From NCBI RefSeq assembly GCF_040412425.1, contig NC_089744.1, positions 35,933,099-35,997,098 on the forward strand: a stretch of 64,000 bases of DNA, written 5' to 3'. The notes under the pieces were generated by a model, which was not told the DNA's origin, searched no databases, and saw only the letters and a program-made list of their open reading frames with translations. The DNA comes from Macrobrachium rosenbergii (taxonomy: Eukaryota; Arthropoda; Malacostraca; Decapoda; Palaemonidae). How positions within the stretch are numbered: the first letter of the stretch is position 1; the number at the start of each line of letters is the position of its first letter. Shown here piece by piece: positions 38,635 through 53,788 of this stretch. Made by a program: the position numbers and the translations under genes.

Positions 38635-39419
38635 CTCTCAACCTAAGAATCGATACACGTGTTCTGATTAAAAAAAAATGGAATCTGCTCAGTCATTTGG
38701 TTTAATCACAATTGGGCGTTCGTTTGTTCATACTTTTTATAGCGTCGTCATTCTAATTCTGTAACCCCGTGATAGTCATTGTGTATACAGCGGGCCTATA
38801 CCTCATTCAAATTAATGTTCAATTGTACCCTGTTTGCTTCCTTAGCAACTAGAAACTTGCAGCATAAAATGATTTAATTCAACGACAATGCTGTGAATAA
38901 TAAAAATAAAAAACACCATAGGCCTAAAACAAAAACCTTAACATAGCTGAGAAGTCAAAATGAATTTCTCTTCCGTCTGTCTCAGGAATAACTGAAAGGC
39001 GGCCCCATTAACACCAAAACCATCAAAATCAGGGGCCATAGTCGGTCCCTTTCAAGTCTAGCAACCAACTGCAATCAATTAACGAGGAGTTTAAGAGCAC
39101 AAAGACAAAATACGTAGCAAACAAGACCCCACTTGCATTTATTATAAAATCTAAATTCTTAAGAAAACTACTGTCGTAAACAGAGACAAATTCAGTTTCA
39201 GTTAACTGGCCCGTTACCTTGTAATCCTGATGTGCGTGGTGGTCTTCTCTTTATTCGTAAAGATTTAGTTCTTTCCACTTAACAGTGAAGGAATCTTCAC
39301 CGGAGACTATAAAGCAGGAAGGCGAATAGTCTCCTCCTCCGCCTTAGCCTCGTTTACTTCCACTACGTAACTACTCACTTAAACTCAGGGAGACCAAATT
39401 CTAGAAGAGGTTTAAGCCT
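36172..39419. other. No gene seen apart from repeats
   Basis: Holds (GA)n tracts and the palindrome at 37890-38108. The 136-codon plus-strand frame at 38261-38671 ends in translated (GA)n and has no domain. Confidence 0.55.
37890..38108. repeat. 219-bp palindromic element with tRNA-like boxes
   Basis: The ends are inverted repeats (ccaattcgctataccttggg and aataactta, against taagttattcccgaggtaaa and gtgaattgg). On the plus strand tggttcaatgg (near 37980) resembles a pol III A box and cttcgattcc (near 38031) a B box. On the minus strand ggttcgaatcc (near 37931-37941) resembles a B box. The sequence around the centre (37970-38003) is itself an imperfect palindrome (acagtg...cactgt). It could be a foldback element built from a tRNA-derived sequence. 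No proper cloverleaf was found. Confidence 0.6.
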
Positions 39420-40620
39420 CAGTTTCCACCTCAGGATTTTCTGGAATATCATGATATGGTCTTTGGTTGTGGCGACCAGCTTTATCATAAGTTCTGTATA
39501 CCGTTCTTTATCCAGTTTCTTTTCCAATGCTTTCGCTGATTTGTATTCAACAACATACGGTTGATTATTCCACTGTCCACTACCCTGTTGCAGAAAGACT
39601 ACTTAAGTCCAACCTAGTTCTTGAATATTTTCTTGTTGTGTCCTCTTGTGATGGTGTCCTCGTTAACTGCTAAAAACCCCTCGCATCCATTTTCTTCATA
39701 TTTCCCACACAGTATCTTATACGTTTCTGTAGATCTTCTGTGAATTAAAGTTTGCAATTTTAGTTCTGATTAATCTTTCCTCATACATTAATTCTTTTAG
39801 GGATGGCACCAGGCGTGTTGCTCTCCGCTGAACGTTTTCAACAGATCCGATGTCCTCTTTTTTTTCCAAGAGTGGATTCCATGTTTGATTTGCATATTCT
39901 GAAAGAAGGCGGACAAGGGCAACACGTCATTTTTTTTAATGCTTCCTACCCCAAGTTAACGAAGACCCTCATCGTGATTCACATATTTTTTTCTGCTGGG
40001 TGATCCGAAAATGTCAGCTTATTGTCTATTAATGTAAAAATGTCCTTTTCTCAACCTGTTTTAGCTACAGTAAATCCTTACCTATACTGTGTTTCTATTT
40101 TTCCACCTCGCAAGTTTCGAGTCCCGTGTATTTACATCTTTTGCGGGTGGAAGTTATGTCAGATGTATTACTGATTTTACGAAAAATCTTGGTGTCGTCA
40201 GCACATGCATATATATTTCTCTGTCATTTCCGTTTACTTCCCGGAGGTCGTTAATCATGACAACGAACAGTAGTAGTCCCAGAGCTCTGGGAGAGACTGC
40301 TCGTCACCGGTTTCCAACCTGATGCCTCTCCTCTTACTAACTCACTGTTTTGTGTCTGTTAGAAATACTGACCCCCAAGTAGTAAATTTTCCTCCAATAC
40401 GATAACTTATCTTTCTCAACAGTCGCTGGCGTTGTACCCGTCAAAAGCTGCATCTCGTCTGTGCCTAATTTTAATTTCTTCACTTTACCAGTACTTTTCT
40501 TAATTTTTAGACCAGTGATACGTAAGTTGTCTACCACATTTATAGTACATAATGGAGCCTCTCCCTCTGGTTCACTAAAATGAACAGAGAGGACCTCTGC
40601 TCTCTCTCTATCCATAAATG
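39420..40620 (-). pseudogene. Degenerate LINE fragment (reverse transcriptase and C-terminal region)
   Basis: On the minus strand, in order: RAEVLSVHFSEPEGE...KVKKLKLGTDEM (around 40615-40440), like the linker of non-LTR elements before the RT palm. Next is a frameshifted remnant of the VTSGVPQGSxLGPLLF block (about 40310-40250), then CADDTKIF (GAC GAC at 40194-40199), which is the catalytic (F/Y)ADD box. Next is EYANQTW...IGSVENVQRRATRLVPSLKEL (39791-39900), the post-RT signature of Jockey/CR1-like elements, followed by the broken C-terminal region. Several frameshifts and an internal deletion show that it is dead. Confidence 0.7.
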
Positions 40621-42988
40621 CGTTCTTGATTTCATTTCATATATAGATCAGGTATCCTGCGTTTGGTTCTTGTTTTCGATTCAACATACAGTACTTCCAG
40701 AAAACCTTGGGGTTCTCCTTAACATTTTCCGCTATACTGTAGTCCGTTCCTTCATTTTAATCACACTCCTGTTAACCATTCTAAGATCGCTAGGGTGGGA
40801 AAAATAATGAATTCCCGATGTTGATAACGTCTCATTGTTATGATAATAGTATGGGCTTGGAGGAGCCTACCAAGTGAAAATTTTCTGAAGTATAGACATG
40901 AGTTTAAAACTGACATTAAAAACACATTTTTATATATATATTTTCAATGGAAAACTAATTTTCTCTTAAAAAAACATACGTGACAATTTTTAGCCTGCGC
41001 TGCCAAACCTCTGTTTCTACGACACGTGATCGGCTTGGGGCATTTACAAGGTCAGAGGTCACTTTACTGGCTTAATCTTAAACCAGCCATCTACTTATCG
41101 CGCTCAAGTTACCATTGTGATACGACGGTATGGAAAACCAAAGCAGAAACGGTAGTAAATTACAGGGATTAACGTCAAGGGAAAATTTAAATGGCTACAT
41201 AGATGTGGCTGGGCTGCTTTTTCTACCTGAACACACCCTAGCGATATCAACATGTTTGACAGACTATAGTAGCAATAGTCGAGGACATCGACACACATGC
41301 CCAGCTGCTAGTAAACTTACCGCCACCAAGATAGAACAATGCAATGAGAATACTTAAACTTCTCACTTTCTACTTTCCAGCTGAATTAAGTAATGTAATG
41401 TTAGTGTGTTCAGAGTGGCACTGGCCACCAACTCACTTAACATGTACTTTCATACTACCACTACAAACTCAAGATGGCCCTCTTCAACTACCACCATCAT
41501 CCTCCTCAACTCATCCCATCCCCTCATAAGGCCCTATACACATCATCTCTGTCTTATTCCAACTAAACTACTCTACCACTAAGAATACTCTGCAGGGACT
41601 CTAGGGTTTAAAGGGTTGGACAACCCCACCTGCAATGTTTTCTATTTTTCCTTCAAAGGCCTTACATCTTCAAACTACTACTATCCGTGACATGATGGCC
41701 CCCTCCCACTACAACCATCATCCTTCCTCCATCCACAACTGTCTCTACTACTAAATCTCTTTCACATTTCCTATAACAAATGACCTTCTGAAATTTTCAG
41801 ATCACCTACGGGCCAAACAAGGGAAAGGCCCGTGCCAACACAAGAGTTGGCTTAATACAATACAACAACAACAACACTATAGTAGCCCAAGTAACTTTGG
41901 TTATTCGTCCTTCTGTTTTCATTCTCTAGACTGATATATTCCGGGTTGCTTTGAATACCTATAATTAACCTGCATTGATTAATGTTTCATTTTCTCTCAT
42001 AGTCTCTGCTTTTTTTATATATATTTCGACCATAATATCCTATTCATTGGTAGTTTCTCATTAGTCCTCTTCTTACCTTCGTATTTTTATATTCTTAGAC
42101 ACTCTAAAGGAAGAAGTCAGTTAAGAGGGGAAAAACACAGTACTATTTCCTTATAAGGAAATCATTTACATTTACTGTACAAGAAAACATTGTTATTTGG
42201 GAAGGTATTAAATTACTTTAAAATGAAATGAAACCGATCTTGTGCTCTTATTCACTTCCACACTCCAAGCGACCTTGTTCGGTACTTAGGCAATCACCGC
42301 CAAGGGCCCAAGTCATCTGCCTTCCCTTCTTCACGAGGAAAGAGATTTAAAGAAATTACAATGAAACAAATGATCTGCCTTCCTTATTAAGAAGGGGATG
42401 ATACAACTTCACTATAGTTAAAGCCCTCTGACGGGGCAATAAACAGCAATTAGAACTCAAGAACTTTCCCTGGTCTTGCAAAAACAGCAGCACACGTCTT
42501 AATAGTAATTTCGCAACAAAATGACTTATCCAAATATTTATATAGAAAGAACGTAGATCATGAAACAAAAGTTACTGTTCAAATAATTTCAATAACCTTT
42601 TTGTTGTCAGTTATTATTATTAAAGAACTGTCTCGATTCTTTTGTAATACAGTTATTTTTGCCTTTTCAGTTATTAATATGCAATGGGCCGGGAAAATGT
42701 GAAATAAAAACCTTTGACTTTCAGTTGGTTTTTCTTCAAAACCTCCAGTACAGCCATTTCATGGCTACATTTCTTACACTTAACTTACATTGTCAGAAAG
42801 AATTTCAAACACCAAGTACTTATTAACCTCGCTTGAAAGTCAAGATTTCTCTTCATTTATCAGAAAGTCTCAACCCTTTAATAAATGAACAGTATACATT
42901 TTTTTTCTCAAATTCATACAATGAATCACATTGCACACAGACTTCATCAATGTAGCCAAGTACAGTATGGCCTTGTCTGTGCAGTTAT
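40621..42988. other. No gene seen; possible SINE tail near 41805-41878
   Basis: The stretch gggccaaacaagggaaaggc ... gagttggcttaatacaatac followed by (CAA)n looks like a SINE 3' tail, but the head is not evident. A C-rich stretch, 41400-41760, repeats accatcatcc and gatggcccc. Confidence 0.4.
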
Positions 42989-42996
42989 GTGAATAT

Positions 42997-43601
42997 CAGG
43001 GGCGTTCCTAGACATTTTGGGGCCCGGGGGGAACAGTCCCATTTGGGGCCCCTCTTATGTGGGTGGGATGCGAGCGAAGCGAGCCAAGGCAACGGGGGGG
43101 AGGGATTTTTTAGAATATGAGCAATTGTAGGATTATTTTAAAAACTTGTAAATGCAAATTTCCGAAATTTTATTTCTTAAAACTAGGTGTACATTGAATA
43201 ACTGAAGATTGTGGGGGCCCCTCAGAGGATAATTAGGACCTCTATAAGCAGTAATCAATTGCCTTAGATCGGCCCTACCCTTACCCCAATCAACGTTACC
43301 CACCCTCCTCCGATCCGTATGAGGTCTATAATGGGCTCTACTATTGGGAGGGGTCCCCTGGAAAGCCCTATTTCTTTTACATTACATTTTTGTTCACAAA
43401 ATGGGAAATTGGGGCCCTTTAGTGGGCCCCAAACTTTCGGGTCCAAATATAAATGGAACCCTTGACCATTTTGGGGCCACTGGATTTAACTTGTCCTGTC
43501 ATAGCAGCAATGGTTAAATTTCACATTTTGGGGTCACCCTCACTTTGGGGCCCGGGGGCGATTTCAAACAGGCTCCCCCCCTCCTCCCAGGAACGCAACT
43601 G
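42997..43601. mobile_element. hAT-type non-autonomous transposon, 605 bp
   Basis: Flanked by a perfect 8-bp direct repeat GTGAATAT (42989-42996 and 43602-43609). The terminal inverted repeats are CAGGGGCGTTCCTAG and CAGTTGCGTTCCTGG (12 of 15 match). Subterminal regions are rich in GGGGCCC blocks in both orientations. The 60-codon minus-strand frame inside it is not a gene. Confidence 0.8.
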
Positions 43602-43879
43602 GTGAATATTGGTTTCCTAATTTTTGTAAATATACGTGGCACAGCAGCACACCCGTTAGGCAGTGCAATATACTTATAACTTGCCATCCCATTGTAATTT
43701 TAAAAACTTCTGGTTGCTGTCATGTATCCTTACTGTATAGTATGCATCTGCAATATCAACTGATGCCATTCAACTATTTGGTTTTGCTAACTGCAAAACA
43801 AACTTCAATGTATCCATTTTAAATTTTATATATTCACTATACTGTATTTGTTTGACGGTTTTAAATTGAGAATCATTCT

Positions 43880-44240
43880 ATGTATACCAGGTTAGGTTAG
43901 GTTTCAGTCGTTTTAACTTGAGTTACAGTACCCTAATTTAGGTTACGTGAGGATTCCAGGGTTAAGTGAACCCCCTACCCCCAACTAGGTAAGTTAAGTT
44001 AGGTGGTGGGGGGGGGTCTTCAACCCCAGTTAGGTAGGGAACTAATCCCCTAGGTCAGGTTAGGTTGTGGGGGTTCAGTGAAGCCCCCAGCCTGTTAGAT
44101 CAGGTTGTACAGTAGGGGTCCAAGGGGTGAAGCCCCCAGCTAAGTAAAAACCCGGCCCCTGAGGTTAGGCTGGGGCCCTGGGGTCCAAACGCCATGGCTA
44201 GGTAAGGACCTGGCCCCTAAGTTAGATGAGGTAATATCTA
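43880..44240. repeat. GC-rich degenerate tandem array with TTAGG-like motifs
   Basis: Repeated modules of aggttaggtt or taggtaag followed by ggggg, tccaa/ttcagtg, aagcccccag and ctaggt. The unit is roughly 60 bp and degenerate. TTAGG is the arthropod telomere motif, and aggttaggttaggtttcag occurs at 43890-43908, but there is no long perfect TTAGG run. Confidence 0.55.
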
Positions 44241-44347
44241 TCTTTGTAATTTACTTGTTTGTGTTTTCCCCCACCCAAAAACCCTCTTTCCCCACTTTGG
44301 TCCCCTGAATTGCAGGATATTAGGGGGCGGGTCAAGTATCTCTAAAA

Positions 44348-44650
44348 CTATTCATTTGGTAACAACATGACCTCAAATACGTTCACAGTAAACATTAAAA
44401 CACAGGGATTTATGTTTTCAATTCCGGAAAGCGATTGTGGTTCAAGGTAAATATTTACAACCTTGTCCTCCCTCTGATCAGAAAAATCCCTATTTTTACT
44501 CGTACCCGGCTTGGCAATGTAAACCAAAGTAAAATTTTTCTTAGTAGTCAAGTCAGCCGCGTTTTTAGCTGTGGTACAATCAGTATGTATTGTGCCAAGA
44601 TAAGAATATGAAAGGTACTTAACAGCAGTTACCAGCCTTACCTGCGCCAT
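44348..44650 (-). CDS. Uncertain: 100-codon frame or first exon of an unknown minus-strand gene
   Basis: An ATG in a good context (caacaATGG) opens 100 codons on the minus strand. Three codons in, after ATGGCGCAG, there is a perfect splice donor (CAG|gtaagg at 44637-44641), so the real product could be a first exon coding only MAQ. The upstream 250 bp is GC-richer than its surroundings and carries an NRF1-like site. The 100-residue reading (KYLSYSYLGTIHTDCTTAKN and onward) matches nothing I recognise. It lies 5 kb downstream of ADAM10 in the same orientation. Confidence 0.25.
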   Translation of the reverse strand: MAQVRLVTAVKYLSYSYLGTIHTDCTTAKNAADLTTKKNFTLVYIAKPGTSKNRDFSDQREDKVVNIYLEPQSLSGIENINPCVLMFTVNVFEVMLLPNE

Positions 44651-44900
44651 TGTTGACTCAAAAAAACGTCAGAGGATAATGTCGTTGGGGTAGATCTCTG
44701 TTATTTTGGCAGTTCTGGCATATTTGTGCTTATTCGCAGTCCATGTGTGCCAAAAAAATCTCACTAAGCGAGTCTCAGACGTAATAATCCTCCACAAGAA
44801 GAGCGACGTGAACACCTCGGGAACTCTAAATGGAGTGCGGGTGGCGCCCTTTATGAGCTTTGGCGGCGCACATGCGCAGTGGAGATCTTGCGTGGATACC
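44651..44900 (-). promoter_or_regulatory. Candidate CpG-rich promoter with an NRF1-like site
   Basis: A locally GC- and CpG-rich stretch in an AT-rich landscape. It contains gcgcacatgcgcag (44866-44879), close to the NRF1 palindrome GCGCATGCGC, and tgactca near 44654, directly upstream of an ATG with a strong Kozak context followed by a splice donor. The orientation is inferred from that ATG only. Confidence 0.25.
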
Positions 44901-45216
44901 CGTATGTTAGCGGATGAGTTAAGATTTGATATGTTCAAAACCCGTTGATTTATGAACACTACCAATGTTATTGATCTTCGACTGGACCAGAAAAGCTTAG
45001 GGGTTAGAACGCCGTTGCCAGCCTAAATTAAGTAAGAGCATAGTTCATTATTAGGATGTAACAATTTCCCAAGGAAGTTGTCTTTTATACAATTAAAATA
45101 TCTGGTCTATTGCTTGGGTACCGGAATACCTTGCACAGTCATACAAGGGCCTAGATGGAGAACAAGTTTCATGAGTGTACAAGCGCAAACATTCTGAGTA
45201 GCACCAAAATGAGTAA

Positions 45217-49588
<4,372 letters not shown>

Positions 49589-49594
49589 TTTATT
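49589..49594 (-). terminator. Candidate poly(A) signal AATAAA for the long-tail form
   Basis: AATAAA on the minus strand about 109 nt after the stop of the distal terminal exon. Further hexamers occur downstream, so a longer 3' UTR is possible. Confidence 0.4.
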
Positions 49595-49702
49595 GTAATT
49601 ATACTTCCACGAAGGTCACATAGAAACTACTTAGATCAGAGTTGTAGCTGTAATAACACTGCAATAGTTCTCTTATCAGTCCTTATCACATTGTTTAAAA
49701 AC

Positions 49703-51214
49703 TCATACCCAGTCTTTGGGTTGACCTCGAATGGAATGAGTAGATTGGTTTGAGGAATGAAGACTAACAGTGTCCACAGGCTCTGAAGGAGGCAGGATGG
49801 AGGCAACGCTGCCCGAAGGACTAGCGGTAATTAGAGAAAGCTTTTCTCGAAGTCTTTCAGGAACAGATGAGTAAGAATTAGGCTTCGAAGATGGAGGTGA
49901 CATAGATCGCCTTTTCTCCATTTCTATAGTGTGACGAGTCTTATCGGAATGACTAAACCTGTACTCTTTTGGAGGGCTGGGCACCCGCTGAGTTTTCTCT
50001 GGGCTGCTGAATCTCCTTCTTTTGTCTGGGCTGAGACCTTCATCTAGCACAGAACGTTTTCTCTTATCAGGACTAACACAAGTTCTGTTATAAGCCTCCA
50101 TACTGATCGATCTCCGATATTTACTAGGCCCAAAGTCAAAGTCCAAACCTTCTGGACTAACTGACTTTGTAACTCTGAGGGAACTATGGGTACGAGCTCC
50201 TCGAGGGGAACTGATGAAAGCTTCATTAACAAACCCTCTTAATGGACTAGCTCTATTGCTGTCACCAGTCAGCAAACCACGTGTTGATCCATTTCTAGCC
50301 AAGCTAATCTGTGGGCTGTTGGTTGGTCCACCTAAAACAGCACTGACTGAGCTGATAGATCCGTTCAGAGAACCAACAAGTGAACCATTTACTACAGGTT
50401 TTGCTGTCTTCTCTTCATCTGCAAGGAACTTGTTAATTAACCAGTTTCCTTCACTCATTTTTCTGTGCTTATCTGGGCTTCTGGCTCTATGTCTCTGCAT
50501 CTTATCAGGGCTAGCAGACCGACGAACCTTATCAGGACTCACAGAGCGATTCCTGGACTTCTTTCGATCGTCCTCAAGGCTAGCTCTTTTGTTAGGACTA
50601 CGGGATCTTCTGTGCTTATCAGGACTCTCTGCAGAACGTCCTTCAGCTCTTCTTTTTTTATCAGGACTGCGGCTCCTGTGGTGACCTTTCGAGCTTTTGA
50701 CTTTAGATTTTTTGTCATTACCACTCTTTGATTTTCTCTTATCAGCACTCTTACTTTTATGTTTATCTGGACTCAGTGATTTTGGTCTGAATGTCTTAAA
50801 GCTGAAAATAGAGACTCTGCTGGAGAGTCTATCTTTAACACGAGTACCACTTGGAACAGCTGCCCCATCTGCAATACCCGGGCCACTCTTTTCAGATTCG
50901 GTTGGCGACGTAACAGTCCCATCAGGGCGACGGCTCGACTTCTTAGTCGGACGACTGAGCTGACTCTTAGCTGCTCTCTTAGCTTTAGTCGCAGCTCTGC
51001 GAACCTCGTTAACCTTTCTCTTGAAAGGTAAGTTGGTTCTCACAACTGTTGGGTGAACAACGTGGTTGGCAGTAGCATCTGACGTTCCGTTAGCTGTAGC
51101 TCCAGCAGCAGGAACAGTGTATTGAGCAGTACTATCGTTCTTATGCCTGATTGTTTTGTTGGTGTTCACTTTCTTCTTCCTTGGATTCTTCCCGAACACT
51201 TTGATGATCGCCAC
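49703..51214 (-). CDS. ADAM10: ADAM10 distal terminal exon, long SPDK-repeat cytoplasmic tail (503 residues)
   Basis: The acceptor taccttttgccag leads into GTG in phase 0, so the exon reads VAIIKVFGKNPRKKK directly after ...MVLL; the GTG is an internal valine, not a start. VAIIK completes the helix and aligns with the human GFIKIC segment; PRKKK is the basic stop-transfer patch. The 503-residue tail has low complexity, is basic and is presumably disordered. SPDK occurs near exon residues 148, 183, 197, 226, 235, 246, 381 and 395, with SPNK near 206 and SPEK near 404. Many are flanked by RS or KR, a pattern that suits proline-directed or CDK-like phosphorylation. The protein ends KDWV, which resembles a PDZ ligand. 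Human ADAM10 has a much shorter tail; Drosophila Kuzbanian is known to be longer than the human protein. Confidence 0.9.
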   Translation of the reverse strand: MAIIKVFGKNPRKKKVNTNKTIRHKNDSTAQYTVPAAGATANGTSDATANHVVHPTVVRTNLPFKRKVNEVRRAATKAKRAAKSQLSRPTKKSSRRPDGTVTSPTESEKSGPGIADGAAVPSGTRVKDRLSSRVSIFSFKTFRPKSLSPDKHKSKSADKRKSKSGNDKKSKVKSSKGHHRSRSPDKKRRAEGRSAESPDKHRRSRSPNKRASLEDDRKKSRNRSVSPDKVRRSASPDKMQRHRARSPDKHRKMSEGNWLINKFLADEEKTAKPVVNGSLVGSLNGSISSVSAVLGGPTNSPQISLARNGSTRGLLTGDSNRASPLRGFVNEAFISSPRGARTHSSLRVTKSVSPEGLDFDFGPSKYRRSISMEAYNRTCVSPDKRKRSVLDEGLSPDKRRRFSSPEKTQRVPSPPKEYRFSHSDKTRHTIEMEKRRSMSPPSSKPNSYSSVPERLREKLSLITASPSGSVASILPPSEPVDTVSLHSSNQSTHSIRGQPKDWV

Positions 51215-52294
51215 CTGGCAAAAGGTACAGTTGTGTGAGTAACATTATAACCAAAGTAGCAAAATGGTACTCTTTACGTTACAAACTTTCAACATCTTTC
51301 ATCACCAGAACATTACATGTACAAATGTTTCATACAGAATATGACCAAGCAACAAAATTTTGAGTAAATTAGTACCATATGTATTACTTTTGTACTTTAC
51401 AGAAAACACCACAGGATTAAAATAAGTTACGATAATAACAGAAACTAATGCTAATGGTAAGGATATGCAGAATTCCTGTAATTAGAAGCTTCAGGAACTG
51501 AGAAAAATTAAATGCATATAGAAGCCACAAAAATTTCAGTTTTATATACAGTACTATAATAAGTTTCTAGAAACTACAGTAATGCTACATCTACTATTTC
51601 AATGAATATCATTCCGATTCTCACCAACCTACATTATTTCCCGTCTGAGAAATACTGCAAACACCCTTTAAACCATTACATGCAACACCGTTGTGTTAGT
51701 CTACATTTTGATAACAATAATACTGTTTATATGGAAAAGAAGCCGAATATTTTTAATTTTTTTTTGCAAAACTTATAAATATTCTCAGTTTTCATTATAA
51801 ATACTAAAATTTATCTTTAGAAGCTACGATAAGCAAAATCAATTACGTGAAGTCTTCAATTTCATTGAAGCATGGAATTAGCCGCCATGTCAAGGAACCA
51901 CGATAAGTCTGATGTAAGTTTTTTCTCCAGAGATGAAATGCAATCGAGAAATGAAAACTCACAGGATTCAGTAAGTATATCGCCAGACATAAACATGATA
52001 ATACCAAAGGCACTGCTGTAAATGAGAAAAATCTGTCCTTATAATTCATTAATACAGAATTCTGATAATTTTCAATGCAAGACTGATAATGAGAGAAAAT
52101 ACTTTCAGCTACACTGAGTAAATAAGGAGTAAATAAGAGTAAATAAGGTTCTTAATCCTACAGCTACCAATGCAAATTACATAATGGAAAGAACTACATA
52201 AAAATGAACAATGGCTATCTAAAAATTACCTCCAATCTACAACAGTATCAAAGATAAACTCTAAATATAGTACAAAACTATAATGATATATATT

Positions 52295-52638
<344 letters not shown>

Positions 52639-53673
52639 CTAGAACATGCAACAAGAGGACAGCAAAGGCATTCAGTGAGCACATAGAACAATATGGAAAA
52701 AAGGAATAGATAATTCTCTTAGTATTTTGAATTTATTCAAGAAGCACAAAGAAACCCATGAGAACTTTGCAATCATGCTAAAAATAAAAAATAGACATTA
52801 CTGAAGCCTCAAATAGTGATGCACTGATGTATGTGGAAATTCTAATAATGTAAAAATGTCTTGGAGACAGAGAGAATTTTAAAATCTTATTCGCACCACG
52901 AAAACACTTCACAAATCTACAAAATCGCCAGAATGGAAGTCCGGGATGCATTCACTAATGAAGTGGCGTCTCTTTTTCTATGGAACAGTTATCTGATATT
53001 TTTACTCTGGAACCGAGTCATCCGGGCATTCTTTATTAAATTTATTCTCAGATGCCACAGAAACACGCTTAATCAGCGTTTATAAAAGTAGAAACCCTTA
53101 AAGAATTAAAAATATATGAGGTTTAAAGTATTAAAACGTTCTTTTTTTAATCTGACATAATTTCTGCCCTTTGTAGACTACAAACTCTGATATAAATTTA
53201 CAAAACTTTTATAAGTCTAATAAAATTAATATTTTTTTGGGGGGAGATTTCCACATACATTTAGAGTTTCTTCCTTATTCTAACATTATCTATGCCAGAA
53301 AAAGATCTTCAGCAGCACAAGAACTGAATGGTTAAACAGCATCAAGACATATAAGTAATAAAATAAATTTTATGACATAAGAAACAGAACCTTGTAATAG
53401 CCACAGCATAACATTACAGTAGTTACATGCACATTATCAGAAATGTCCCTTACTTCGTTTGTACTATGTCAAATAACTTTTGGAAGTAGAGCCAACAAAA
53501 CAGGGTCAATGATGAGAAAGGGAAATCAGAAATTGCAAAACTCTTGCCAGGCAACTACATCTTAGTCACTACTGTCTAACTAAACATTATCGGCACAGTC
53601 ATCCTGCACATACTCAGTGAAATCTATTAAGGTTCAGGGTTCAGATATTACAAGGTGCAGCGGTGACATCATT

Positions 53674-53674
53674 G

Positions 53675-53772
<98 letters not shown>

Positions 53773-53788
53773 TAATAATAATAATAAT
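53674..53788. repeat. (AAT)n microsatellite
   Basis: About 38 AAT units in the ADAM10 intron. A second (AAT)n tract is at 59866-59942. Confidence 0.95.

Noticed and set aside
38261..38671. 136-codon plus-strand frame ending in RERERE
   Set aside because: The second half is a (GA)n microsatellite and the first half has no recognisable domain or splice context.
50214..50684. 156-codon open frame on the plus strand (and others at 50465-50731 and 50697-50963)
   Set aside because: It is antisense to the SPDK-rich ADAM10 tail exon; repeated codons in the real frame keep the other strand open. The minus-strand reading has the matching splice site and homologous context.
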